Of a stretch of 64,000 bases of DNA, positions 10,801-22,400 are shown piece by piece. Every line of letters begins with the position of its first letter. Position 1 is the stretch's first letter. This stretch comes from Phaeosaccion multiseriatum (taxonomy: Eukaryota > Ochrophyta, other classes). The notes under the pieces are model-generated. The model made no database searches and had not been told where the DNA came from. It saw only the letters and a program-made list of their open reading frames with translations. The translations under genes and the position numbers were made by a program. The stretch covers positions 2,294,001 to 2,358,000 of the forward strand of contig OZ218955.1 in NCBI GenBank assembly GCA_965112735.1, written 5' to 3'.

Positions 10801-11780
10801 TTGTCGTGGAGGAGCCCCCTCACAAGCTGGGCCTGCAAAACAAGTCTCTAATCAGACTCGTGACTACGCTGCTCAAGACGCTGAGGGGCTGGGGAAAGGA
10901 GGAACACGTGGCGAAGCTGGCGGAGGCCGTGGTACAGTGCGGTGGTAAACTGTTTTCTCAAGCAAACCGAGACGACGTGCGCAGCTTGGTGTGGGGAGGC
11001 GGGGCTGCTTACTCCAAGACCTCTAAAACGCCAGCTGGCGGCGCCGGGGGGGGCGTGGTGGCAGCAGGGGTTGTACAACAAGCGCTGGCAAAGATTGCGC
11101 TGGATCCGAGCAATGTAGGCAGCTGGAACGCGCTGGGTTACGCCACGAGCGGCACCAGCCTCGAAATGGCAGACCTCAAGCGTCTCGCCTTGACCTATCC
11201 CCAATCCCCGGCGCCGCGACTCTTCCTGGCCCACAAGCTCGCCGCTTCCAACAGGATCAAACCCGCCATTGCAAAGCTCCGAGAAGCCCTGGCGCTGGCA
11301 GCCCAGGCGCCGGCCACCACCAGCACCACCACCACCACCAGCACCACCACCACCACCAGCACCACAGGCCCTGAGCAGCAGCCCCTCCTTCTCCTCTGCC
11401 TCGCGGCTAATCTGCTGAGGGTGATTCCACGCGAGGCCCGAGGCGGTGCGAACCACGAGCTGGTGCTGGAGGCTCTGGGGTGTCTCCACCGCTATGCAGA
11501 GGCCAGAGCAGAGCCTCGTCCAGGGGTGGGCGAGAGGGAAACGGCAGAACAGCAGGAGGCCTTGTACAACCTGGGCAGGGGTTACCAACACCTTGGCCTC
11601 AACCACCTGGCCATTGACTTCTACAACAAGGCCCTCCTTTTGCAGCCAGAGGGCGGCACGGATCCTCGTCAGCAAGAGATTGGCAGACTGGCATCTTTGA
11701 ACTTGGTCGTCTTGTACAAGGGCGCCGGATCCTTTGAGCTCGCCAGGGCCGTCATTGCAAAGCATTTGACGCTCGGGTGA
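7846..11780 (+). CDS. TFC4: TFIIIC TPR subunit (TFC4 / GTF3C3-like), 8 exons
   Basis: Subunit of the RNA polymerase III factor TFIIIC, which recruits TFIIIB to tRNA and 5S genes. Exons 7846-8586, 8674-8790, 8873-9104, 9184-9313, 9423-9588, 9688-9828, 9911-10678 and 10782-11780 join in frame to about 1,097 aa, near the family's 900-1,050. The first 190 residues are a basic RGRGRG start followed by a long Asp/Glu/Ser-rich acidic tract, as in yeast Tfc4. TPR units start about residue 205 (KTLPPVVAGLLGDAHAAYL, then YLAKDIPKALRLLSEVV, PDPYLTLATIYGE, PKAIDLWRRGATLAL, YDPNDAELAVEKANLLMEL). A second TPR block lies at the C terminus (LYNLGRGYQHLGLNHLAIDF). A Lys/Arg-rich linker (KKKRKRKN) and a Thr/Ser repeat (about 11316-11365) are low complexity. 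The identification rests on domain order plus the acidic N terminus. Confidence 0.85.
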
Positions 11781-11818
11781 ACCCACTACTCTGTAGATAC
11801 CATTGAACAAACCATCCA

Positions 11819-12588
11819 TCACAACATTGGTCTTTTTCGAGGTAGACCTTTCGAAAACGCCTCTTTCTGTCTGCGGTGCAGGGAGCTGTAGTAGTTCAGA
11901 GCACCCTTCGGGTTCTCCAGCCACTTTGGAGAGAGTCCGTCTTTCTTTTCGTAGTGAGGGAGAAGTCCGTCAAAGTTGGTTTCTGGGAGATGCGGCACTC
12001 CGCCACTCCGTTTGGGCCTCCGCTTCCGACGAAGGCGCCCTTCCTGCTGCTTCCCTCGTGACTTCTCTCCTGCATGTTTTTTCATATCAGTACGTACTCT
12101 CCCTTTCCGCAGACCCCTTGCTACTGAGGGTGCCACCACTGCCGTGGGGGGGGCATCACATGTCCCGGATGGCCGCCGTCCTCGCAAGCCCACCTTTGTG
12201 ATCGATCTCCACCGCTCCACCACTGCCCTCTTTATCACCTCGTCGTGGACGTTTTCCTGAGAGAGGGGGAGAGGGAGAGAGAGAGACGGAAAGAGAATGG
12301 AGAAAGAGGGGGAGGGGCGACAGAAAGAGAGAAGAGAGAGCGGGAGAGACGGAAAGAGAGGGAGAAAGACACAGAGAGGAGCGAGGGAGAGAGAGGAGAG
12401 AGAGAGTGAGGGTCGAGTAGAGAGAGACAGAGGACACAGGGGGAAAGAGAAGAGAAGAGAGGGAGAGGGGGGGGGAGAGAGAAAGAGGGGGGGAGAGGGA
12501 GAGGGTAGAGAGGGATCGAGAAGAGAGGGAGAGCGAGGGAGAACAGGAGAGAGAGATAGAGAGAGAGACAGAGAGAGAGGGAGAGAGA

Positions 12589-12677
<89 letters not shown>

Positions 12678-12907
12678 AAAGAGAGAGGTGAGAGAGAGGG
12701 CGAGAGAGAGCGGGAGGGAGGGCAGGAGAAAGAGACGAGAGGGAGAGGGGATAGAGAAGACAGAGAGGGAGGGAGAGAGCGCCCGTACACAGAGCGAGAG
12801 AGAGGCAGAGAGAGGAAGTTAAGCTCCACTCCTAAAGCTTCAACTCAGCGCTCCCTCACCTGAATGTATTCCGGTGGGAAGACCAGCTGGTGCGTCTGCT
12901 GCTCCAT
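11819..12907 (-). CDS. Unrecognised small basic protein, 2 exons
   Basis: A short first exon (12907-12860, MEQQTHQLVFPPEYIQ) ends at a good GTGAGG donor. After a roughly 600-bp intron that is almost pure CT on the coding strand, exon 2 (12256-11819) follows a CTCAG acceptor, giving about 161 aa in frame. Exon 2 reads ENVHDEVIKRAVVERWRSI, then a Lys/Arg-rich middle (GRLRRKRRPKRSGG) and a C-terminal block FDGLLPHYEKKDGLSPKW and ALNYYSSLHRRQKEAF that looks conserved and folded. I do not recognise the family. The gene is tail-to-tail with the TFIIIC gene, 38 bp apart. Exon 2 could contain a further small intron, although it is open throughout. Confidence 0.55.
12259..12830. repeat. GA/CT microsatellite tract, pure (GA)n core about 12590-12674
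   Basis: About 570 bp are almost exclusively purine on the plus strand, with an uninterrupted GA dinucleotide run in the centre. The tract fills the intron of the small gene at 11819-12907, so in that transcript it is an enormous polypyrimidine tract directly upstream of the acceptor. The long open frames across it on both strands are products of dinucleotide composition. Confidence 0.9.
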
Positions 12908-13317
12908 GGACACGGGAAGCGCCACGAATCGTGTGCCCGAAAACTCGAAATCGAAACGCCAAATCTTCACTTCACATGTTGTGTGTATAATACTCGCCAT
13001 TTGAGCAAACACGCATCTCCCTTCTCACATCGGGCTCCTTTCTAATTAAATTCTTGAATGCAAGTAGAGAAGGTCTTTTCGGCAACTCCACCCGCAACAA
13101 CGTATAGAAGGCTCTAGGAGGAGGTCCCATCCCCCCTCAGGTTTTACGTTTTCTTTGTTTGGTTGGAGCTCAGCGAGACCGGCCTTCCAACTAGTTCCTG
13201 CTCCCAAGGCGATGCGCCGCCCGGAAAATCTGACGCTTCTTGGGTGGGTCAGCTACACGTGGGCGCCACGCCACGGGGGGGGTGAGGGGGCGAAGAGAGC
13301 AAGAGCTTGTCGACCAC

Positions 13318-13575
13318 TTGTTCCCTCGTTGTATTGTAGGCCTTCCTTATCAGCGAGACAAAAGTTGCATAATCGTCTTGAGCAAGGAGGCGACGCGGGA
13401 GGGCCTCGCAAGGTCACCTACGCGACGCGCTCTCCTCGTTGGCCTGCAGAGTCGCCAGTTTGGCCATCACTTGCTCCCTCGTTGTATTGCTGGCCTTCCT
13501 CAGCAGCGAGGCAAAGGTTGCATCATCGTCTTGAGCGATGGCAGCGAGGAGGCGACTCCGCAGGATGGCCTCGCC
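13318..13575. repeat. Diverged direct duplication of the coiled-coil gene's 3' end
   Basis: Segment 13318-13412 repeats segment 13468-13575, about 150 bp apart and in the same orientation: shared words include ccctcgttgtattg, ggccttcct, gcaaa.gttgcat.atcgtcttgagc and gaggcgac. The second segment is coding (AIAQDDDATFASLLRKASN on the minus strand). The first lies just past the stop at 13414 and is not part of a supported gene. It looks like an old partial tandem duplication. Confidence 0.7.
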
Positions 13576-14750
13576 GGGGGGTGCAAGTGGGGCACTGTCT
13601 CGGTCTCGAGCGGCCACCGATGCCTCTTTTTCTAGCCGAGCCTGACGAGAGATCAAAGGCAGATAGTTCAGCTCATTCATCCGGCCGAGAAACACCTTGA
13701 CGGACGTGACAGCCGTCCACCTCTGACCTTTCCCGCTCGCAGCACTTCGAGTCGCGCTTTGAGTTTCGCTGCGCTTCCGTCGGCTTTTGCGAGCCGCTCC
13801 TTTAATTGTACCTGTCCATTTTGGTATGGGGAATTCTGTTGTTCAGCCTTGGGGCTCGAGAAAATCAGAGAGACACACGCCACCTACATTCTCGGCCTGG
13901 AGGATGGAGCGGCTCTTTAGCGACGCCCGAAGATCCACAACCAAGTTGCTATTGTTCTCCTCCAGAGAGACCCTGGAGCTTTGCTCATGCTGGAGAGCGG
14001 CCTGCAGCTTTGCGGCTGTGCTGAGAGCCTCTTGGAGTTGTGCTTGCGCTCTAAAAGCGGGTGCACGGCATTCACGGGCAATCACCTCCTCCTGCTTCTT
14101 TACCACCCTCAGCAGGGCGGCCCGGCCACTCCGAAGCGTTTCAATCGATCTCCTCTCCTCTTGCAACTGTGGGTGAAGACGACAAAGAAAATGGTAGAGC
14201 GAGTGAGCAGATGACCCCCTCTCTTCCCCACATCTCCCCCTCTCTCTTCCTCATCTTATTTGACCTGAGTCACGTGCAGACTCTCCATCTCGCGAACCAA
14301 GCGCTCCAAAGCACGGCTGGCACGCCGCTCCTTTTCCAGCTCATCTCGGGTCACATTCAGCTGCTCGCTCAAGGTCACTGAGCGGGTGTAGATATCGTCC
14401 AGAAACTCACCAGCGGCCTTCTGCTCCGCGGAGCTGTTGGGGGGAGGGAGAAGGAGTAATGAGGTGGGCTCAGGTTCTCTCCATCTCGTACGACTCTTTT
14501 GCCTTCCTTTGGCTTGTCTCTCGTCTCGATCTCTGTGCTTCACTCTCATCTCTCTTCCTCTCAATCTGGAGGCCTCCTGCTCCCACTCTCTAGCCGTGCC
14601 TCCCTCCCTCTCCATCTCCTTCTCTTTTCTCTCTCTTTCTCTCTCTCAATCTCTCTCATTCTCTCTCTCCCTCTCTCTCTTTCTATCTCTCCCTCTCTCG
14701 CCCTCTCTCTCTCCGTAGGGCCACACCTACCTTAGACGTCTCGATGCCAT
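13414..14750 (-). CDS. Coiled-coil protein of unknown function, about 5 exons
   Basis: The model starts at ATG 14750 (MASRRL, 20-nt first exon, donor GTAGGTG), then exons 14433-about 14274 (SSAEQKAAGEFLDDIYTR... MESL), 14166-13888 (LQEERRSIETLRSGRAALLR ... SILQAEN), about 13847-13728 (QVQLKERLAKADGSAAKLKA) and 13695-13414 (VFLGRMNELNYLPLISRQAR ... ANEESASRR). Predicted length is about 286 aa. Composition is Glu/Leu/Arg/Ala-rich with heptad-like spacing through exons 2-4, so it should form a coiled coil. The C-terminal 60 residues look helical. Family not recognised. Weak points: the exon 2 donor is ambiguous between two GTs 9 nt apart, and exons 4 and 5 are joined by an apparent 32-nt intron that may be a frameshift. 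It is divergent from the ATR gene. Confidence 0.55.
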
Positions 14751-14791
14751 CGAAGCTCCCCGCGTTTTCCCTCGTTCATCGTGCTTGGGGA

Positions 14792-14799
14792 TATAAAAG
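14792..14799 (+). promoter_or_regulatory. TATA box of the cobalamin adenosyltransferase gene
   Basis: The motif tataaaag is in the 172-bp divergent gap between the coiled-coil gene start (14750) and the adenosyltransferase coding region. Transcription starting about 30 bp downstream (about 14825) would exclude an upstream ATG at 14821 and favour 14884 or 14923 as initiation codon. Confidence 0.6.
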
Positions 14800-14922
14800 G
14801 GGGCGCGAGGAATTTATTCATTGACTTACTCCTTTCGAAAGACGCCGAAACGATCGTCGCCAAACCTTGGAGACCCAACTTCTATGCCTTTTTTTATTCC
14901 CTCCCTTTCTCCCATTCTTCCC

Positions 14923-15959
14923 ATGGCCCTACTGCGACAGGCCTCGCAGCCATTGGCCTGGGTAACCGTCGGGGGCACGTGTACCTTCGCCTTGCTTCGC
15001 TGCGTTGGCGCCTTTCGGAAGAGCAGGAGGGGCCTTCACGGCGGTGAAGGCTGGCTTGGGCCAGTGTTCTCTGGGCGAACGCTGAGGGAGCAGAGGGAGC
15101 AGCAGCAGAAGCAGCAGGAGCACCCTTCTGATGTTGCCGCTGCTGCTACAGCTGCGCCGCTAAAGAAGAGCATGCTTTACACCAAGACAGGAGACAAAGG
15201 CGAGTCGTCTCTGTACAATGGAGAGAGGCGGAGCAAACTGGACGACACGTTCGAGGCGCTGGGGGCGTGTGACGAGCTCAACGCGGCCGTGGGAGTGGCC
15301 AGGGAATATTGCATCGCCTCTCGGAACGGGCTGCATGGGCTTCTCGAGGAGATTCAGTGCCATCTTCTCGACATTGGATCCGCAATAGCAACGCCAAAGG
15401 TGCGAGTGTGTGGCCAAGGGGGCGGAGGATTAGCAACCCCTTTGGAGTCTGATAGTGTTCGCTCTCTGCCTCAGGACAAGTCTAGCGATGCCAAGCTGCA
15501 AAGGACTTTGTTTGACGCAGCGGCTACGGCGCAGCTGGAAGCGGCCATTGACGCGTTGGACTCTCGTGTGCCTCCTCTACGGTGAGAGGGGCGGTATTAA
15601 GGGCTGAGCACGCGGCCCAAGCCGGAAGCATCCCTAGGCTCCCTCTTGTTTCCGTTTCTGTTCCTCTCATCTGCCTGCCTGCTGTCTGTTCTGTTGTCCT
15701 GTTCTTCTAACTGCCTTGCACGTTCCTGCTCCAAAGGGCCTTCATCCTTCCTTCTGGAGGGCTGAGCGCAACACACCTTCACGTAGCCCGGACTGTGTGT
15801 CGGAGAGCGGAGAGACGGGCACTGCCCCTTGTGGAGAGCAACCAAACGGACGAAGATGTACTCAAGTACCTCAACAGACTCAGCGACTTCTTTTTCGCCG
15901 CAGCACGCTACGCGTCAGTGGTGGAGGAGCAGAAGGAGACGGAGTGGAGGAAAACATAG
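14923..15959 (+). CDS. MMAB: Cob(I)alamin adenosyltransferase (PduO/MMAB type), mitochondrial, 3 exons
   Basis: Transfers the adenosyl group of ATP to cob(I)alamin to make adenosylcobalamin, the cofactor of methylmalonyl-CoA mutase. Exons to 15399, 15475-15581 and 15737-15959 join in frame to about 268 aa. The first 75 residues from 14923 are Arg/Leu/Ala-rich with few acids (MALLRQASQPLAW...), consistent with a mitochondrial presequence, followed by a Gln-rich linker. The catalytic domain opens with YTKTGDKGESSLYNGERR (ATP-binding motif, about residue 86) and ALGACDELNAAVGVAREY. It continues in exon 3 with FILPSGGLSATHLHVARTVC, RRAERR and YLNRLSDFFFAAAR, all family signatures. The start at 14923 is chosen from the TATA position; 14884 is possible. 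Confidence 0.93.
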
Positions 15960-16498
15960 GAGCACATAGCTTATACATTACATACATGGCGTCCTCCCTG
16001 GCTCCCTCCCGTTGAATGGCAGCGGCACAACTTCTTCTTGGCTGAGTTGGCTCACATTTCAGTTGGATGTTGATAGAAGAAGGTACCAGAGCAAGTTGTG
16101 ATGAGGTGAGGTTGGAACCAGTGGTTCCGTGACTCGTCCTTATCAGACATGCGACTAAGCGGAGGCTTCGACTCCTGACCCGCTATCCGCTATCCGCTAT
16201 CGTCAGCCGGCACGCTATCCGCTATCGCCGGCGCCAGTCGGCGCGCTATCTGCTATCGGGGGGGGGGCGGTAGCGTGCTATCGAGAATGTGGGCGATAGC
16301 GCGTTCAGGGTCGAGAGGCCGATACCGACTTTGGGGTCGATATTGTGTGGGATGTAGAGGTCGAAATCGACCCTTCTTATAATAAGGAATTCATAATTTC
16401 AATTCCCGAGCCGTTGACCATCCCTGTGAAGCCTTGGCCCTGTTCATAAGGAGGGGGATGCGAAGCCTTTGATTGGGCCCTTGTGCGCCAGCAGTAGA
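15960..16498. other. Intergenic region with GC-rich gctatcg repeats (about 16180-16380)
   Basis: This 540-bp gap between the adenosyltransferase stop and the BEACH gene start has no supported gene. Its centre carries iterated words gctatccgctatcg and gccggcgcc, a 10-base G run at 16259-16268 and flanking pieces ggtcgaGAgg and ggtcgaaatcgacc. It resembles the element upstream of SHMT in composition. The last 120 bp before the BEACH start are AT-richer (tcttataataagg near 16375) and may hold its promoter. Confidence 0.45.
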
Positions 16499-19400
16499 AT
16501 GCTGAGCTGGATAAAGAAGGGTGCCCAGAAGGTGGGCAACAATAACCCTGCTGGCGGCGATGACAGGGGTGTTAGCAGGGGGGGAGGGGGGGGCGGCAGC
16601 ACCAGCACGAGCAGCAGGAGCAATGTACAGAATATGCGGAATCTCGCCCAGCGAGCCAGACGTAGCTCGGGAGGGGCGGCTCCCCAAGAGGTCGGTGTTG
16701 TGGGCGAAAGTGAGGACGACGACCATCTGCTCTCTGAGCGAATCGCCTCTGTTGCAGTGAACCTTGTTCGGGAGATCCAGCGTATTGTCCGGGCCGCCAA
16801 GCAGCAGCAGCAGCAGGAGGAACGCTCGGGGAGCAGTCCTCGGCCTTCGCGGAGTCCGTCCCCTGTTGTTGGCGGGAGTCCCAGGCGATCAGCCAAGGAG
16901 CCCCGTCCACGATGGGCTGGAACTGAAGAGCTTCTCTCTTTGCTTACGGGGGGGCTTGAGTTTTCCGAAAAGCAAAAGAGGGATCAGGAGAGTGCCCTAG
17001 AGTTTTCTAGTACGGATCCGCAAGACCCAATGCCAACCTCTGACGGTGAAAAGCTCTTGAGGATGGGCTCTGTTGTGGAGGACGCCTTGGTACCAGAGGT
17101 GTTTGGGGACTTGGTGGGCATGCTGCTCTCAGAGGACACAAAGGACCACCCAAGCTTTACCAGGCTTTGCGTCACTGCAAACCTACCAGCAAATCTCGTC
17201 AATTGCCTCCGGATTATGCGAGTCATGGAGGATGAGAGTGCATCTGGTCTCGCCTGTGGGGGAGAAGCAGGGGCCACGGCGCAGGCGCTTGCCGAGCCTC
17301 TGAAAATGGCCACCGCGAGAGTGTCGGAGCTGTTGGTGCAGCTATGTCGCTCTGGAGACGGGCGAGTGGGGGAGCAGATCAAGGCGCAGCTGCCAGGTCT
17401 CTTGAATCTGGCCGTGAGCGCCTATCCCGCCAACGGCGTCCACGTGCAGCTGGCAGGGCAGAAGGTCGTCACAGCATTAGCAGAACACTGCTTTGCGCAG
17501 AGCATGGCCCTCAATCTGCACTACAATAAGGTGTCTACCTACCTGCCTACCCACCTAGTTCCCTACCGCCCTGTTTGCCTGTCTACCCGCCTATTCCCCT
17601 ACCTACTTATCTTCCTGATTACCCACCAATTTTGCCAAGCTACTTACCAGCGGACGAATGTGCATCTAACAAGGGAAGAATTGCAGTTTCTTATGGCCTA
17701 ACGCTCTCCCGACAGGTGATGGCGGACATGGCGGACGAGCTCCGCAACTTGTCCGGCATGGACCAGGAGGAGTGGGCCAAAGCCAACCCTCAGGTAGCCA
17801 TGCTCGAGCTCACGGGGGCGGATGCCGAAGAGCAGGGCATGTGGCTCACGGCCATTGAGGTCATTGTTAGTGTGTGCACGCGGGGCAGTCGCTTGGTGCC
17901 TGCCATCACCGAGGATCTGGAGGCCTGCCAAGGTGAGGGAAGACGCTTCTCCTATTACCCACTACAGCAGAAACATCATCTTTCGGGGACTCCAAGCTAA
18001 CTACTTGACTCCACTGCTGCTGCTGCTGCTGCTGCTGGTGGTGTTGGTGGTCCTCCCCAACACATAACGCAACGATCAAACAAACAGTGTACGCAGTGCT
18101 GGTGTACATGGTCCAGCACAGCAAGCCTGAGCGCTTGAATGCAGTGCTGGAGCAAGTGTGTGTGCTGGTGACCGCCGTGCACCCCTCCACTGGACTGAGC
18201 CCGTTGCGCCTGGGCTCGAGGCCCGACGGCTCTCCTCTGAGTCCATCCTCCTTCGCCAAAAGTCAGGCTGCGCTGGTGGTCAACAACCCTGGCGCCTTTA
18301 CGGTCATCGCCACGCTTTTTGTAAGCTGCACGCCAACGTTGGCGGCCATTGCTTCCCTGTGGGAGGCAGACGAGGCCTCTGTGCAAGCACGAGGCGGTGG
18401 GCGTATCACGTGCATGCCGTGTGGCTTGGACGAAGGCCTGTCTCAGGATGTGGCGTTCGACATTGAGGAGGCCGTGCATGGCGTGGCTCAGAGTGCCGTC
18501 AGCATGAGACTAGCGAGGTTAAGGCGCCACCATGGGAACGGTGCCGGCACTGGGGGGGAGGAGGAGGGGGGCGACGAGGACGACGAAGATGGGGGGGAGA
18601 GCGTAGAGCAGGTGCAAGAGGGCGATGCCTTCCGCCTCCGCCTGCTGCACTCGGTTTTAGAGGTGTACACCAATCACTCCGCCAACTACGGAGCCCTGGA
18701 GCCTCGCTTTCACGTGCTGTCTCTCTTTTTGGCCTCACTGCCGTACTTTGAGGCCGAAGAGCTCAAGCGGATGGCGCTCAAGACTCTGGAGGTGCGGAAA
18801 GGCGCCAAGGTCTCTCTCTCTCCCTCAAACTCTCGAACATGATGCAACTCTCTCTCTCTCTGTCTGTCTGTCTGCCTGGCAGGTGACTTGTGTCATGTTT
18901 GGAGACGTGCATCCTGTGGCGGCCCTCCACAGCATGTGTACGTCCATGGGAGTGTGTCTGGGGCAGGTGAGGAGGTCTTGGTGGCATTGGCCCACTATCC
19001 ACGACTCTTACGTGATGCCTTTTGGTGCCGCTGTTGCTTCAGATTCTGTCTCGTTTGCAGGACAAGGAAGATCCTAGTGCCGAAACCGAAGACCCCAGCT
19101 CCGAGTTTGCGGCATGGTCTGATAAGGTTCCTTTACGAGTTTTGGCAGCGGAAGAGACGCGCACCCTCGCGCAGGCCCACGCGCTGCTTGAGGACGCGGA
19201 CCTCATGCGCAAGGTGCTTGAGAAGCTCCTCGAGTTCGACGAGAGAAAGTACGCGCAAGTGTTCGCGCAAGCGGGCCTGCTCGATCGGGTACGGGAGTTG
19301 CTTGTGCTTGGCTTTTGTAGCGCTGGCTTGTAACGCCCTCTGGCGTGTGGCTGCTTGGCCTAAGTCTATTCCATCTCTCTCTCTCTCTCAAAGGTAATTG

Positions 19401-22400
19401 GTGGGATGCTCGACAGAGCCCTCCGCCTGGACGTGGCTGCATACCCGGGAGCTGAGGAGTGCTGGCGAAAGGGTGCAGCGCAGAAGGAGCCTGGACCGGT
19501 ACGGATTGGGCGGGCGCTTACCGTTTCTTTTGTTGGGGGCTAGTTTGTGGAACACCTCTCAATTTTCTCCACCCCTTCCTCTATAACCCCCTTCAGGTTG
19601 GCCTTGTGACGTCGGTTCTGAGCCTGCTGTGCCAACTGCTCAGCCTCCTGCTGGCCCACAACAGGGCCTTGGTCAAGACCTTCCGCAAGCTGCGTCTGCA
19701 CCGCGTGCTGTACGAGGTTATCAAGACGTGCGGCCCGCGGGCGGTGGAAGTGGCGCTGGCGGTGCGTACGTATGTTGCTTCTCTCTCCTCCCCTTTGTGT
19801 GTGTGTGTGCGTCTCCAGGCAGGCCTCCTCTGCAAAGAGAACCCTAGCCCTGACGAGCGAAACCTTGCATCCGTGTGTGTGTGTGTGTGTGTATGCTGCT
19901 GGCAGGTGCTCGAGAGGGCGGCTGCCGTGGACCCCGTGGCCGCGACGGACGACCTGGCGTTCTTGGTGGAGCTGGTGCAGAGCGGCGCGAGGAGTAGTCG
20001 CTGGCGGCAGGGAGTTGCCTTGGACGGCTTGAGGAGCCTCTTGGTATGCGGAAATGACAACGTCAAGGATCTGTGGAGGAAGACGCACGGCTTTGAGGCC
20101 ACTCTTTCGGGCATGCATCGGCTGCAGTTTCCCAGCAACGACTCTAGCGATGAGGACAACGACGAAGCGGCGGCGTGCTTCGAGGTGCTGACTCGCGCCA
20201 TGCACACTCTCACTGCGGCGCTCTCCGCCGGTAGTGCCGATCAGCAGCGAGGGGCAGCCCTTCGCGGCCATGCTCGGAACAGACTCTATTTGAGAGACCG
20301 CATTGGGTATGACAGCGTTGCGTCGGCCCTCATCAACTCGGGCGTGTTCCGCCACGAGGCGTATGCGCGGCCTGCGCTCGACCTCGTCCTGCACATGATC
20401 GTGGAGTGCGCGCCCCCCCAGAGCAAGGACTCTCTCGCCAAGACGCCGGTTCGAAATACCGACGCGGTGTTGGTGCTGTTCGGAGTGCTGCCCTCTCTCG
20501 CAGAGGCCTTGGCAAAGGACACCGGCGAGCGCTTTCTGCAGGCAGTGAGGGCAGGCTCATATGCGGAGCTCGAAGCCCTGGTGCGGTCCGGCGCTGTCAA
20601 AAGACTCGCAGGAGAGCTGGCCATGGCCGCGGCGATGGCAGCAAACGGAGGAGGCACCTTGTCCCACCAGACAGTCTCCGCCTTGTGGCCAAGCGGTTCC
20701 TCCAGAGCATCCCCGAATAGTCAGCCTTCTTCGAGACGGGAGCTCTTGCGCCTCCCCAACAGCAGCAGTAGTAGCAGCAGCAGCGGCACGGCCGGCGCCG
20801 CTGCCCAGTCCTTCATGCTGGAGCTGTTGGTGATTCTGGGCGGGCACCGACTAGCCGTGGTGGATCTGCAGCCTGTGATCCGGGCTGTCACCCTCCCTCT
20901 CTTGCTGGACAAGTATGGGGTGCTCGTGTCTCCGCTCGTGTGGCCCATGGGCCCTCTTGGGCGGAGGGCACAGCAGCAGCACGGGGGCGCTGTGCGACGG
21001 TCTGGTGAAGGCTCCTTGGAGCGCTCGTCGCTCGTGGCTCGCCTCTGCGGTCAAGGTAAGACTGGGTTCTGGGAGGGAGGGGGGCGATTCCCGATTGTCA
21101 CCTTCGTTCGCCTGTCTCAAGATGGACAATCGACTGTGTCAAGCAGGGGCCCTGGATATCAAAGACTTCGCGGAGTCTGAGGGCCACTGGGGCATGCTCG
21201 ACACTCTCGTGACTTTGGCCAAGAGGGGCGCGGATGACACACCCTTCCTGCGCCTCGGAGGCAGAGCAGGCACAGACCTGCAACAGGTATGTATGTCCAT
21301 CCATCTCTCTTGAGAAGTCCACCTAATCCCCATCTAAGCACGACACACTCACCACTCCTTCCAGATTTGTCAGGCGACAGAGAGCGTCTCAAGAGACGGG
21401 AGGAGTGATGACCCCGGCCGCCTCCTGTCGACCAAGGTGGCCATGAAGGAAGCGGCCGTAGCGGAGGGGCTGCGCTTTGTGCACGTCCCTGTGCTCGACG
21501 GAGGGGCGCACAGTCCGAGTGGGGCGTGGCCGAGTGCAGCGGGGTACACGTTTGCTTGCTGGATTCGATTCAACCCCCCACCCCCGGAGGAGTTCCCTGC
21601 CGCCTTGGACGACTTGATGCCTCTGCAGAGCATGAAGGATGCCTACTGGACGGGGGGGGGCTGGGGGGGCATCACGGGAGGGGGTGACAGCAGCAAGGGG
21701 AAGGGGGGCAACGGAGGGAAGTTTGGGGAGACTGCTCGCCCACCTTCGGGTGTGAATGCGGGGGCTAAGGGCTCTAGCAGTGGTAGTAGTAGCAGTAACA
21801 GCAGCAGCAGCGACTCGCAGCTGCTTGACTTCCCGGGCTTCGATGCGGGCGTGCAGCTCATCTGGATTGCGTCCTTCGTGTCCTTCGACGGAGCCGACTT
21901 CCTGCAGGTGTGTAAGAGGCTCACTGTGCTTTATATCGGATAACCTCATCTTGAGCCTCAGTGGGGTGTTTGGGAGTGCTTCCTAACAACACTTTTGTCT
22001 TTTGCGTCTCCACCATCTGCACCAGGTGTATTTGGACCAAGGGAATCTGCAGATTTGCATCCGCTCCAGCATTTGTCCACGAAAAGAGGCCCGACTGCGC
22101 GCGATCCCGCATTTTGCGGCAGGCGGGAGCGACTGCTGGCACCACATTATGCTGACGCATAGCCGGCCAAAGTCGAGACTGCTGGGCACGAGAGACAAGG
22201 TGAAGCATGAGGTCGATGCAAAGAACACACCCAGCCTCCCCCTCCTCACTCCGTTCACGCTGCTGCCCCCCTTGTGTGCATTGCTGCAGCTGACTGTGTA
22301 CGTTGATGGCGAGCTGCTCGACACAATCAAGCTTGACCCCATGAGCTTCAACGGGGCCGCTCCGTTTAGCCCGAAAGGCGAAGATGGCAGCAAGGGCAGC

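Noticed and set aside
12297-12863. 188-codon Arg/Glu-rich open frame and its 336-codon Ser/Leu-rich counterpart
   Set aside because: Products of the GA/CT dinucleotide tract. Only the 3' part on the minus strand (to 11819) has ordinary protein composition.
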